From: Tupaia tana | Taxonomy: Eukaryota > Chordata > Mammalia > Scandentia > Tupaiidae | Length of the DNA stretch: 64,000 nt | Direction: 5' to 3' | NCBI GenBank assembly: GCA_026018925.1 | Contig: JAKSZU010000012.1 | Coordinates: forward strand, 27,579,814 to 27,643,813 | Shown: positions 46,881 through 59,315 of the stretch, one piece after another | Layout of the letters: every line of letters begins with the position of its first letter | How positions within the stretch are numbered: position 1 is the first letter of the stretch | Made by a program: the position numbers and the translations under genes | Notes under the pieces: generated by a model | Databases searched by the model: none | What the model was told of the DNA's origin: nothing | Seen by the model: only the letters and a program-made list of their open reading frames with translations

Positions 46881-47149
46881 AGAAGAAACACATAAGAGAA
46901 TACATTTGACCGGATTTTACAAAAATACTTTATTTTTAAAAAATCAACTTGTTTTCAAATAGTTTAAAACACTCATCAAATGCTTGAAATGTTATAAAAA
47001 ACTGAAAAGAAAGTTCAGAGGAAAGTAGTAAATTAGATTTTTCTTCTAATGTAATGTAAATAAGAAAAAATATTTTTATATAACCTGTGTATACAAAACT
47101 GTGTCATATTTAAAAAGCTCCCTTATCCATTTCCAACATTTTTTTTATT

Positions 47150-47328
47150 ATTTTATTTTTTATTTATTCATTCATTTATTTTTTTTTTTTAATTTGACCA
47201 GAGAGAGATAGAGGGTGAGAGAGAGAGAAGGAAGTGAGAAAGCAAGCCACCAGATTCAGGACTTGAATCCCGGTCGGTCATGTGGGAGTGTCCAGCGCCT
47301 TAACCACCACACCACCTGCTGGTCCCCG
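47150..47328 (-). repeat. SINE-B
   Basis: Minus-strand copy with AATTTGACCAGAGAGAGATAG, TTGAATCCCGGTCGG and ACCACCTGCTGGTCCCC. Confidence 0.8.
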
Positions 47329-47362
47329 CCATTTCCAACATTTTCACAAAACTAATCTCTTG

Positions 47363-47640
47363 GGACCAGCAGTTAGTGTATGGCTATGATGCTGAACTCC
47401 CATGTAGTTGACTGCAGTTCAATTCCTGGACCCGGCAGCTTAAACTCATGCCGGGTGCATGTGAGTGCATGTCCAAGATCCCGAGGAGAGGAGAATGGAA
47501 GAGAAGGGATTGTAGCATGGCCATCTACCCTGGGGGGTGATTTCTCCCTTTCTGTCTCTCTGTCTTTCTCTGTCTTTCTGGTGAGTGCAAGTGTCCCATA
47601 GCAAAAACCTCTCCAAAAAGAAAAACAAACAAACAAACAA
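47363..47640 (+). repeat. SINE-A
   Basis: Head GGGACCAGCAGTTAGTGTA and tail CCTCTCCAAAAAGAAAAAC. Confidence 0.85.
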
Positions 47641-48161
47641 ACCAAAAAACCAATGAATCTCCTTTCTTCTCATACCTATATAAATGAGAGATAGCGTCAT
47701 CTTTTTCAAAATAAAACTAATTTACAGATAAAATTGTATGTATTTATCATGTACAAATAATATTTTGCATATATACACATTTTGGAATGGCTAAATAGCA
47801 AGTTAATAAATATAATCTTCAAAAAGTTCATGAAAAGTGTATATGTTAGACAAAATGTGCAACGATTTCAGAATTTTTGCACCAAAATAAACTCACACTT
47901 TAATTTCATTTTTCCACGAACTTTTTATCTTACCTTATACATGTGTAAGTTACTATATATGGTTATAGTTTTGTGATAAGAACACTTAATATTTACTTTC
48001 TTTGCATCTTCAAGAATACGTGTTTATTAACCATTGTCACCTTGACGTACCATTGAACTTTTGTAGTTATTCCTCCTATCTAAGTGAAATTTTGTATGCT
48101 TTGAGCAGCACATATCCTCTCTTTCTTATCTGAAGCAGGAAATTTAGGATGCATGGCAAAG

Positions 48162-48415
48162 GGCCAGCAGATGGTGGAGCAGAAGCATCGCTGGACTCAC
48201 GCATGGCCCATAGTGGTTCAATTCCCAGACCCAGCAGCTTGAAAATCAAGCCTGGCACATGTATGTGTATGCCTGAAATCCTAGGAGGAGGAATTGTGAC
48301 ATGGACATACCCCTGGGGGTGTGATTTTTCACTTTCCCTCTCACTGTCTCTGTCTTTCTCTCTCCAGGTAGTACACATGCCCTAAGACAAAAACTTCTTA
48401 AAAAAAAAAAAAAGA
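48162..48415 (+). repeat. SINE-A, diverged
   Basis: Head GGGCCAGCAGATGGTGGAG and tail GCCCTAAGACAAAAACTTC. Confidence 0.75.
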
Positions 48416-48958
48416 TGCATGGCAAACATATCAAATAAAAGATTCAATAGAAATAAATACTCTGAGCATAAATTATTAGGAGCCAATAAAATCTATTATT
48501 TTCAAAGTTAATTAACTGTTGTCATGTATTTTCAAGTGCCTTACTTATGGGATTCATTAGGGGGATATTTCAAAGCATTCAATCAGTCATTATATGTAAA
48601 TGTTTTATACCAATGTTTCTTTTGATTATTTTACTTCCCTAGAGGATTCCAGAGTAGAAATACTAATTATGAACACAGTTTTAGGAAGACAACTATAATA
48701 ATATAAATATAATATAAAGATACAAGTATAATAAATATAATAATCTAAGCACTGATATGAGGAAAGCAAAGCCAAGAAGAGGGTAATAATAAATGGGTGA
48801 TGGTAGGAGCAGTACAATACAGGTAGGAAAAAGGAGGAATGGTAAATATTTGAAAGAAAGTGAAGGTAAGCAAAGGAGATAGTTGCAGGGCAGATGCCGA
48901 GGAGCGTCTATAAGAACAGTTTTCTTCTGTAATGTGCTGATCTTATAATAGAACAGTG

Positions 48959-49250
48959 GGGACCAGCAGTTGGCATAATGGCTATGTCACTGGACTCCCA
49001 TGTAGTTGACTACAGTTTGAGTCCCGGACCTGGTAGCTTAAACTCACTCTGGGTGTGTGTATTTGTGTGTGCGTGCCCAAGATCCTGAAAGGAGGAGAAG
49101 GGATTGCAGTGCGGTCATCGCTCCTGGGGAGGGGGGGGGTGATTTCTCGCTTTCTGTCTCTCTGTTTCTGTCTTTCTGACAAGCCCAAGTGCCCTATAGC
49201 AAACATCTCTCTCTCAAAAAAACAAACAAACAAACAAACAAACAAAAAAA
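48959..49250 (+). repeat. SINE-A
   Basis: Head GGGGACCAGCAGTTGGCATAA and tail with an (AAAC)n run. Confidence 0.85.
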
Positions 49251-50672
49251 ACAATAATATAACAGTAAATACTGTAAGAAGGTGAGACATGGGCAGCACA
49301 AGGAGTGAAGGTAGGAGTCAATCAGATGAGCAAATGTTTCTGTAATTTATTATCATATATGTCAACTGTTGCTTTTTTTATTAAGTAAAACTTTCTGTAT
49401 TTCTAAGTAACATCTCTGAAAAATAGGAATACAGGTAATAGTTTTAGTGAAGATACTTTTATGGTTTTGTCAGCTGGCCTACGGAGAGATGTTCACATGT
49501 TGAAATACTCAGTGTGTAAGCTATATAATGTGATTGAATGCAAAAGAGAAAATGAAATAAAAAAGAAAATTATAAAAACAATATTTTTACTTTATCAACA
49601 AAACTATATGCAATAGAATCTGAGTAATTAAGAAAATCTTTTAGCTATTACTTGAAGAGATGGTCACTAAAAGAAAATCATTAAGCAATATTTGTATTTG
49701 AAAGAGGGAGAAATGGCATTATATTCTGTAGTTACAAATAAAATAATGAGGAAATTATCTCTCAACTCAGATAATTATACCTGCAGTACAGTAGTGTCTG
49801 AGTATTTAGTTAAGCAGATACAGTGATATAAATACTAAATAGAAATATTAAGTTGTCATAAAACTCATGACTTTTTGATGCAAAAATGTGTAGGGACTTT
49901 TCTAATAACCCAATAATTTGAAGACATACTCAGAATAATAATATTGTATAGTTGCCTATCTCTGTCATTATCACTCACTCAGTGAATTAAGTGATTAGAT
50001 TAGGAATCTGAACAGCATTCTCTTTGCTCCAAACACTATAATACAAACAAACAAACAAAAACCTATTGACTTCACTTTTCTGTATCTTGAAAACCAGTAC
50101 ATTTGTCTTCATCCTCATAGGATAAGTTTAAATCATTATCATGCCATTTGATTCCTGCATGGTATTTTACAGTATTGAAAAGCATGAATTCTGCACTCAG
50201 ACTAATTGTATTGAAATCCAGCTTCATGGTTCATTCACTCTATAGTCAGAAGTAAATAAATCTTACTTACTTACTGTGTGACTTTTCACACACACACTTA
50301 AACATATCTATAACTCATTTTATTGATTTATAAATAGATATGCTGCAGGCAAATGCCTCTTAAATATGTTATTAGTTTTATAACAGATAATACTTTTGAA
50401 ACACATCAAACCATTCTCCAAAGATATGTAATTCGTCACTCTTTAGATAACACGTAGACTAATTTTTCTAAAAGGCACACCAGAGAGATTCAATTTAAAA
50501 TCCAAATGCTTTTATTAGTAATGAATGTCCTCTATTAACCAGAATCCTATTTTTCCCCAAGATTCACACTTAGTCCTTGTTTTCCCAAAATATGGACCTT
50601 ATCTTCTGTCTTCCTTTTCTAATCTCTCCTTTTCCTTTGTGCATCACTGAACTCTAAGGTTGCAACTGGGAG

Positions 50673-50915
50673 ATGGGAGACTGGGATACTCACCACGCTG
50701 AACCCAGGATGGCGTCCTGGCTCTGTTTCTTCTCAGCCCTCCTTCTCTTTAAAGGCATTGCTCACTCCTGGGAGGACTTTCCAACCAGAGCAAGTGCCAG
50801 AGAGGACCCAAGGTCTCTGAAGATCCTGCTTTCTAATCTGACCCTGACTGATCAAATGAGAGCCATTGGGGATTATGGGATTTTAAGGAAACAAAGGCAA
50901 AAAAATGAGGTCTAG
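50673..50915 (+). CDS. unrecognised 80-codon ORF with signal-like segment
   Basis: The local base composition is richer in G/C than around it. The protein would start MGDWDTHH. A second ATG (codon 13) begins MASWLCFFSALLLFKGIAHS, which looks like a signal peptide, followed by a charged part with one N-glycosylation site (NLT). I do not recognise it, and no partner exon or conserved domain is visible. A chance frame in an unrecognised old repeat is as likely. Confidence 0.2.
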   Translation: MGDWDTHHAEPRMASWLCFFSALLLFKGIAHSWEDFPTRASAREDPRSLKILLSNLTLTDQMRAIGDYGILRKQRQKNEV

Positions 50916-51099
50916 GTCGGCAAGATGATATAATAGAAGTTCTATCTTTCCTCCTCCCATTTAAATGCTGATTTAATAGTCTTCTGTGGGCAAAAATACC
51001 TTTATGAGAGCTCTAGGGTGTACATGAGAGGTTACAACACTTGGTGGAGCATGGCATGAGAAAAGACATAGAAGGGGTAAAAGGTAGAGTTTCACTTAC

Positions 51100-51151
51100 C
51101 TGACAGGACTTCCCCGCAAACATGGCACAACGCATTGTCCAGACTCTTGGC
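51100..51151 (-). other. exon-like 52-base segment
   Basis: On the minus strand TATTTCCTGCAG precedes and GTAAGTG follows 52 bases that read AKSLDNALCHVCGEVLS in one frame, with a C-x2-C pair. Both splice sites are near consensus. No neighbouring exon was found, so this may be chance or a relic. Confidence 0.2.
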
Positions 51152-51239
51152 CTGCAGGAAATAGGGAGCAAAGAAAATATGGTTAGATGATCTAGATAGG
51201 CAATATCGATAGATATAGACACAGATACATACAGACAGG

Positions 51240-51800
51240 TATAGATATGCAACAGAATCCTATTAAGACTTTAAAATGAGGGACCAGCAGATGGCGGAAT
51301 GGCTACTTTGCTGTACTACCATGTAGTAGTCTGCAGTTTGAGTCCCGGACCCGGTGGCTTAAACTCATGCTGGGCCTACGTGCCCGAGATCCCAAGAGAA
51401 GAATGGAGAAAAAGGGATCGTGGTGTGGCCATCCCCCCAGGGGGGTAATTTACTGCTTTCTGTCTCCCTGTCTTTCTGGTGAGCACACATATGCTATAGC
51501 AAAAACCTCTCAAAAAAAAAAAAAAAAAAAAAAAAAGACTTTAAAATGAAAGAAACTCTGTCATTTGTGAAAACATGGATGAACATGAAAGATATCATGT
51601 TAAGGGCAATGACACAGGCATAGAAAGACAAATAGCACATGAATTCACTTGTACATGGAATCTAAAAAAATTGAACTTACAGAAACAGAGACCAAACTGG
51701 TAGTTACAAGAGGCTCAAGGTGCAGGGGTTAGGGACATTCAGGTAAAGACACAATACTTCAGTTATACATTATTATAACTATATATAATTTTTGTTTGTC
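51240..51800 (+). repeat. LINE-1 3' end with SINE insert
   Basis: Plus-strand LINE-1: AACATGGATGAACATGAAAG, GGCATAGAAAGACAAATA and CATGGAATCTAAAAAAATTG. A SINE-A interrupts it at 51280-51536, with GACTTTAAAATGA duplicated around the insert. Confidence 0.78.
51280..51536 (+). repeat. SINE-A in LINE-1
   Basis: Head GGGACCAGCAGATGGCGGAATGG, box B GTTTGAGTCCCGG, long poly(A). Confidence 0.88.
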
Positions 51801-52120
51801 AGTTCAAAAATAATTAAATAAGAATGAGTGAGCCTGCCCAAAGACATACACATATATGCAAACTATCAATTTTTATTATTCTCAGGAGTTATTTATATTC
51901 TATAATGTTGCTGTAAACAATGATGTACCAATGGGAAACCGCATCACTTCTAGAGGAAATAAGGACTTAAATTCCTACCAACCTCCAGTCACATCATTTT
52001 CATTTGCGAGTGTTTCTGTTTAAAGACATTTTATTTATTAAAAGTAAGTCGTTCTCAGAAAGAATTCATTGCACAGTCTCTAAATGACTTAAAACCAGAG
52101 GCTTTGAGAGCCATTTGCAT

Positions 52121-52130
52121 TATATGTATA

Positions 52131-52167
<37 letters not shown>

Positions 52168-52168
52168 T
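52121..52168. repeat. (TA)n microsatellite
   Basis: TA dinucleotides with one CA interruption. Confidence 0.9.
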
Positions 52169-53389
52169 CCTTTACCAAAGTCTTAGCATAATTAACCAAT
52201 GGAATTAGCATTAAAAACCTGCTCTTCCGCATAATTTTCTTCCTATAAAACACTTAGTAGGCTTTCCAAAAATTTTTCTACAGCATTCTGATAATAGAAC
52301 CTGCTTCAGTTGCAAGTTTAACATTATTCATACCTTACTGTTACTTGTAATGTTCAACCCAACTAGCACTAGCTAAGAAAAATGTGACATTCTCCTCACC
52401 ATGGTTAACTTAAATGTCAATTTTTCTGGTTTTCGCCTTCACAGAAATGTTGTCCACTAGACTTCTTTTTACTAGTTGATATCTCATGAAGCTATAAATT
52501 TGCCCTCTTTTTCATCTGTCTAAAAAGCAAAATTTCAACAAAGTTAGTTTGAAGATCTAAGTGGCTATTAGTAGTGATTCATGAATGTGCCAGTATCTTA
52601 TCAAAACACAGAACGAACTTCATTGGGCAGGCAGGACAGTTGGATCTTATAAAGTAGATTGAAGAGAAAACAGAGTAATACAAAATACAACAGAAAAAGG
52701 TAGATTCTTAATACCAGATAACTTCAGGTTACAGGCCTTGTAAAGATTACAGCAAAGAAACCTTCTTATCATTCAGGTTCAGGTAGACTGGACCCCTTTT
52801 GATTGGCTGCTGAGAGTCTCCTACTTAGAGCAAAAAATGTTCTGTTTGGGGATTTTCCTGTTTCCTCAGAGTTTTAGTTTGATTATGTAGCACATAGCAC
52901 AAGTGACTCCATTTGGTTTGGTCTGTGGGAGCTCAGTTCAGAACAACAGCCTCCCATAAATTTTACCTAAGATGTATTTCCCATACCTTTATTAGATAGT
53001 ATAGATGTCACATTAGTTCTCAGAGTGGCCTCACCTACAGATAGGCAAACTCACTCTTCTTTACTTCTAGGGGATATATTTGTTGATTCATTGACTTTGA
53101 ATTTACAACCAACACCACCATTTCTCATTTCTGGACAAAGGCTATCTACAAAGATAATTTCTCCACAAAGCATATGACATCCTTCTTACAACTGAACACT
53201 TGAGAGCACTACAGGATTATATTGGGTGCTATCTAAAACAGCAATATCATCAACAAAAATGAGAAAAGCGTGACATTAAACAGACTCCCAAAAGGACTCT
53301 ACATTACGAGAGATGAAATCACATGTCAGAGCCTTACCTTGTCTAACCTCAGCTGAGAACATGCCTATCAAAAAGTTTCCAGGTTCTTG

Positions 53390-53671
53390 GGACCAGCAGT
53401 TAGCGTAATGGCTATGTCGCTGGACTCCCACGTAGTCGACCGCGGTTCGAGTCCCGGACCCGGCGGCTTAAACTCACGCCGGGCGCGTGTGCGTGCGTGC
53501 CCAAGATCCCGAGAGGAGAATGGAGGAGAAGGGATTGCGGCGTGGCCATCCCCCCTGGGGGGTGATTTCCTGCTTTCTATCTCTCTGTCTCTCTCTGTCT
53601 GTCTGGCGAGCGCACGCGCCCTATAGCAAAAACCTCTCCAAAAAAAGAAAAGAAAAAAAAAAAAAAAAAAA
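53390..53671 (+). repeat. very young SINE-A, perfect 19-bp target-site duplication
   Basis: The closest copy to consensus in the window: TAGCGTAATGGC (box A-like), GGTTCGAGTCCC (box B), intact CpG-rich middle and a long poly(A). AAAAGTTTCCAGGTTCTTG occurs at 53371-53389 and 53672-53690. Confidence 0.95.
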
Positions 53672-53930
53672 AAAAGTTTCCAGGTTCTTGCGATGTCTGC
53701 AAATGACTGTGAAATTACCAACAGTATTAATATGGGGTTAAAAATATATTTCAGGCAATGTAATACACTGTAAAGTTATATGTAATCCAATGTAATATAA
53801 AGATTATGATGATAAAAAAAAAGAGAGTGCTGTAGAAGACTACTATTGGCCAAGTGTGGTAGCTATGTTCAAATAAAACATTCTTTATAGACACACACAC
53901 ACAAAAAAAGCTGATTAAAAATATAAGTAT

Positions 53931-53933
53931 AAA

Positions 53934-53982
<49 letters not shown>
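53931..53982. repeat. A-run plus (TA)n microsatellite
   Basis: A homopolymer passing into TA repeats. Confidence 0.93.
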
Positions 53983-53984
<2 letters not shown>

Positions 53985-56477
53985 GGAGGAGAAAAATTTG
54001 CAATTTGTAATCCCTAAAAAATAAGACTCGACTTGTAGTTTGTACATATATTTGTTTATAAAATACATATATATAATATAAGATACATACTTAAGATATA
54101 TATATATATAGAATATAATTAAATATAAATTGTAAAAGTATAAATTTTAAAGTTTTATAATTAGGAAAATTGGTGAACTAGACCAAAAATGTATTTCATA
54201 AAAATTGTTTACTCCTCTAAAAGGAATTTGAAATACATGTAAAATCAAACTAAATTCATACAGATCTGAAAGGACTACAGAGTCACATTTTCCACATAAA
54301 TGTTTAGATACATTTAAATTTCCATCAAAATACTTTTTAGATTTATTTTATATAATTCAGTAATTCTATACAGAATTTACTCTGGTAGATTATAAATGAA
54401 CAAAGTATATATTACTACACAAAACATGGATAATTATATAAAATTATGACGTCGAATATAAATTAAATATTCAAAATCATTATGAGATAAAATTAAACTT
54501 AACATCAAAGTGATATGTTAGCGTTTTCTATATACTTTTCTACATGGAAAATAAAAAGTGATTATTTAAACAAAAGGTTCTAACACCACCTTTCTTTCAT
54601 GATAAATATATATTTATTTTTAAAGACCAACAATTCTGAAACTCAAGCAATTGTGCTGAGGCAGCCTCCAGAGACAGTAGAGAATAATTTGTCATCTCCC
54701 CATCCTCCTTGGTTGTTCTCTTATTAAGATGTTAGATTTAAAGTCATTGAAAGCATGATCTGAACTCAACCCTCTAACTCCCAAAGTCTTAATTCTCTAA
54801 CCCCCATGGGGAATCCATCTACATTGCATGCCTATGGGAGCCTTATGCACCTGGAAACCATCTATAACTGAGTTGATTCAGAGAAGCTGTTAGTTATGAA
54901 AGATCTGAAAACTCCCTTAGGCTAAGCAGGCACTCATTCTGGATCTGCAGAGAACCCCTAGTGAGATAAGGCACTGCACAGTTGCTCTCCTGATGTCATG
55001 AGTAGGGCGGGCAATAATCAGCAGAAAGGTTTCAAAGCTTGTTTGAGCAGAGATGCTCTGAAAAACAGTCTTCTGAAAGATTTCTTAGGTCTACTAATCC
55101 CGTTTATTTTTGGGCATCTCAAGAGGTTGCATCTACCCTATACTCAATGGTATCTCTACTCTGTTGTTGATGGGGACTAGGTTACAACTTTCCTTAAGAA
55201 CATATTTGTGCAGAGGCTTTTCTGTTTACATAAGTGTATCATAAGAAAACTGACGAAGGAGAGAATGGAAATATGGATGTTTTAGCTCTACATTTTGAGC
55301 AAACTTTAGAAATCTATGATGTTAGAGCAATGTTGTTTTACAGTTACAAAACTCTCTGAGGTATACATATTCTAATGTTTAATGTAAATATTACAAACTT
55401 TGTAATTGTATGTGGGGTCAAATTCCTGCAGTAGAATAGGACAAACTAATGAATATTCTTACCTTGTTTTCTAGTCTGTGAAGTAAGTATCATTACTTAC
55501 CCTAAAACTTCTTTAAATATTAAATGGGATGATACTGACAATAAAATGAACATAATATCTAATACATGCTCAATTCATGTCCATTTATATTATTTCATAA
55601 GGAGATTGCCAGGTGTGTAGAATTCACCCAGATAACATTATAAACTTTTTATTTTATTAATCCCCCAAGGCATATGTGCAATTCTTTACCCTTCATTTCA
55701 TTTTCTTCATTGTATACTCAGACAAGAAAAAAAAAATGCTGATAGGATTCAATTTTGTTGAAGACTAATCTTTGGGTATGTCTTGAAATTTAATATAATA
55801 AAAAAACTGTTAATCATATCTGGGGATTAGTATAGCCTATAATAGATTTTTACTGGTGAAATTATAGTGACTTAAGACTGGTTATATTAAATTTATGTTC
55901 AAATTATTTTACCCAAAAATAATAATATTCCCTTACATCTTCTTTCCTAGTTTTATCCATGCATTCATTGGAACAACAAGCAAAAACATGAAAAAATATT
56001 GCTTCCGCCAATAAGAATTTGTGGTATAGAAAAAGAGATGAAAAGACAAGCAGACATGTAAACCACGATATTATACAGGTAAGTATGAATATCATTGGGA
56101 TACCAAAGAAAGGTATCAAAGGTGGTCTGAGGGGTTTAGAGTAATAATCTCAGAGGAGTTGATATGTGAGTAGTGTCTTCAATCTTAGCCAGAAGTTATT
56201 GACAGTTTTATGCATTAAAAACTATCATGAGAAACTAAGATGCAAGGTCACCACATTTATAAATTGAATAATCGAGCAGTTCTCTATGTAAAGAGATATG
56301 GTAAAAAGTGATCCAAGTGTTTAGAGAAAATGCTTAGTATTTTCCAGGACATGGAAGGTCACAGCCTATTATGGCATTCGCTTTGTATTTCCTTTCTTCT
56401 AATTAATAAAATTCAACTGTGCATTGTTTATTTACTTATTTTAAATTCTACATTGAATGCATTGTAACTATCAAAGT

Positions 56478-56705
56478 CAAACACAGTGATGCAGCACAGT
56501 GGTGCAGAAATGATGCAATGTTCTACAATGCAGGAAGTGATATGGAGGAACAGAATTTGGTTCTTGGGTCAATTTGTTCACTCCAGCCAGGAACGTGCAT
56601 GCCCATGATCCTGGCTGGTCGAAATCATCCAGATCATAATGTGAGACCCTGTTGAGGGTGTTCTCTCACTCTGTTTTATGAATGAAGTAAATAACAATTT
56701 AAAAA
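56478..56705 (+). repeat. SINE-like repeat, third family (SINE-C)
   Basis: Shares head, middle (CATGCCCATGATCCTGGCTGG) and end (CTCTCACTCTGTTTTATGAATG) with 45842-46062, at low identity. Confidence 0.5.
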
Positions 56706-57224
56706 TGTTAAAATACGTCAAACCACATAAGACTAATTTATATTTTAGTCTCATTTCTCTCCATCACTCATTTTAATTCTAATTATGGGATATACACTAT
56801 AGATGGTTTCTATGTTTATAAAATTCTCAGTATAAATATGCTTACATTATATAAATACACATATTTAATTTTTGTGAGTGCATTTCCCTACTAGTGGAAA
56901 AATCAAATTCGTCTCTAATTTGAACTTATTTTTTAATAGTTTATATAAATGCAGATGGCTCTCACATTATAATGGTTGGAACAATGATTTTTCAACTTAT
57001 TGATGGTGTGAAAATGATATGTACTTAATGGAACCAGTTATGGTGTACCATTACAACTATTTGCTTTAAACTTTTATTACAGTATTCAATGAGTTAGATG
57101 GGATATTCAATGCTTTATTAGAAAGTGGGATTTTTGTTAGATATTTTTGCATAACTATAAGATAATGTAACTGTGTTGAGCATATAAACTAGACTAAGCT
57201 ATAATGCTTGGTAAGTTAGGTACA

Positions 57225-57465
57225 GTTTTTTTTTTTTTTTAATTGCCAAATGATACATTCCCAAGACAGAGAGAGAAAGAGTACCCCCCTGTGAATCACC
57301 ATCATGCTGCAGTCCTTTTTCCTCCACAGTCTTTGTCATCCGAATTTTGTGCTTGCAAGTGTGTACTCCTGGTGGGTTTTTCAAGCTGCTGTGGCTGAGA
57401 TTCAAACCATGGACATAAGGGATACAGTTCCACTAACCACTGAGCAAAACAGTAGGCCCAGCTAT
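57225..57465 (-). repeat. old SINE-A
   Basis: Minus-strand order kept: poly-T, CAAGACAGAGAGAGAAAGAG, CTTTTTCCTCCA, then CCACTAACCACTGAGCAAAACAG..GGCCC. Confidence 0.55.
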
Positions 57466-57769
57466 ATTCTCCCTTTAGCAATATTTTCAATCTGTAATAG
57501 GTTTACCATGACATAACTACAACACAAGTAAAGGGACAACCTATTCACTTTCAGTGCTGCTGAGTAAAGCATAATATAAACTGCCGCAGATGTTGTTTTC
57601 AATTTAATTATTACTTTATTGATGGCCCTTTTAAATGTTCATTTTTTGTCCTCTTACAGGAGTTTTACAAGAGAATCACTGTGTATGCTTCCCTGAGTGT
57701 GTGTAAAAATTATTCCCTAGGATGGCAATGAGTTACATTGTTCTGCTAAAATAGTACTATTTTTAAAAT

Positions 57770-58010
57770 ATTTTCTTTTATTCATGATAACACGTGCACA
57801 CACGTACATGAGAATGAGAAACAGAGAAAGGGAGCTAGAGAGATAAGCACCTACCCCAGGGTCTGCTCATGCTGTGATCTTCCTCCTGTCCTCCTGCACC
57901 CAGACCTGGGCACTCATGCATATGCCTGGCATGTTTCAGGTCAGGGACTAGAACCATGGTTGTCATGTAGGTTCCAGTTTCTCTTGAGAAGTTCACTACC
58001 ACTTGTAAAA
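57770..58010 (-). repeat. old SINE-A
   Basis: Minus-strand pattern GAGAAACAGAGAAAGGGAG, CTTCCTCCTGTCCTCCTG, ending in a degenerate head. Confidence 0.5.
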
Positions 58011-58167
58011 GAGCTAAAATATTATTTTTAATAAGCTATTGCACATTTTTTCCTATATGTATCACATCATACTCCTACCAAACATGCCTAAGAGTTGTGC
58101 TTTCACTCAAATCTCACTAACAGTTGTCATTAGAATTAATGTTTTATTGGTTAAAACTATAATATGT

Positions 58168-58435
58168 AGGGCCAGATAGTAGTGTAGTGGTTCAGCAGCT
58201 GAATCCCACATGGTTGACCACATGGTTTTAGTACCAGACTTGGCAGTTTGAGTAACGTACCAGGTGCATGTGTGTGGGTATCCAAAATTCTGAAAGGAGA
58301 GAGAGAGGGGGGAGAATCAGCTCTTGACTGTGACATGAGAATACTGCATTAGCACTGTTTTTTCTCCTCTCCCTCTCTCTCTGTCTTTCTATATATGCCT
58401 TGTGAGCACACATACCCCCTAACAAAACTAAAATC
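58168..58435 (+). repeat. SINE-A, diverged
   Basis: Head AGGGCCAGATAGTAGTGTAGTGG, CT-rich middle, tail CCCCCTAACAAAACTAAAA. Confidence 0.68.
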
Positions 58436-59315
58436 AGTCAGACAAAAAATAATGCAATACAAGTACAATGATTTGTTTATTTCCTGACACAATGTCATCA
58501 CCCCAACCTTGTCATCATCCTGAATAATTCCCACAAAGTAATGAATAAACCTCCTTCTCATTTCACAATAGACACACTATCAAATGTTGGTTTTCCTATC
58601 TCAGAATCACACCATATAACCTGCCTGACCCAAAACTACTGTGGTTAAAATCAGAAAATAAAAAATAAAACAAGAACCTCTTTTCAATTCAGAACTTAAT
58701 ATCATCCTTCCTGCTTCACCCTATTTAACTTACACTGCACTGTTTCTTACTAAGTTTTCCTAACCCATAACTTACATGATCTTCAATTTTCAATTGGCAC
58801 TAATTTTTTCTCAATGAAATAGTTAAGTCTGGATATTTAATACCTAAATATTTGTCCTCACTTAGCTCCTAAATATTAGTCTTATTGCAATGTAAAAAAT
58901 GTTTATAAATGAAAATTTATCAATAGCAATATATTGGTAGAAATTTGTAAAACTGCTCTGTTCAGGGCAAGGATATTCCTAGAGTTCAGTGAATGTCAAT
59001 AAAGACAAAAAAATACTCTGCAGTTCTTACTCCATATACTCTATAAATTAACATACAGAGATACATCTCTCTATATATAAATTTGGGTGGTGCCTTTTTT
59101 GAGGTAAAATAACACTGTAATAATATCTGATTTATCATCAGATAATGAATTAATTTCTATGAAAACCCTCTCAAGCATTGTAATTATTCCACATCCATAA
59201 TTTTCTAGATTTTCTTTTATGCTTTCTTAACTTATCAGAGGATTCAAAGATTATAAATTATTATTTTGTTTACTTTAGAGAAAAGTGCATGAAGAGAAAA
59301 CATATGACCCTTGTT

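Larger units (their letters stand above)
45707..59288. other. long gene-free interval
   Basis: No confident gene in about 13.6 kb. Repeats and one weak exon-like segment are listed separately. 46070-46630, 47640-48160, 48420-48950, 49300-50650, 51810-53370, 54000-56470 and 58440-59280 are A/T-rich and unassigned. Confidence 0.6.

Noticed and set aside
53368-53721. Frames of about 80-117 codons with ARRTRARREFKPPGPG- or VSVMAMSLDSHV-type sequence, seen at many places
   Set aside because: The same peptides recur wherever a SINE-A copy occurs, so they are repeat translations and not genes.
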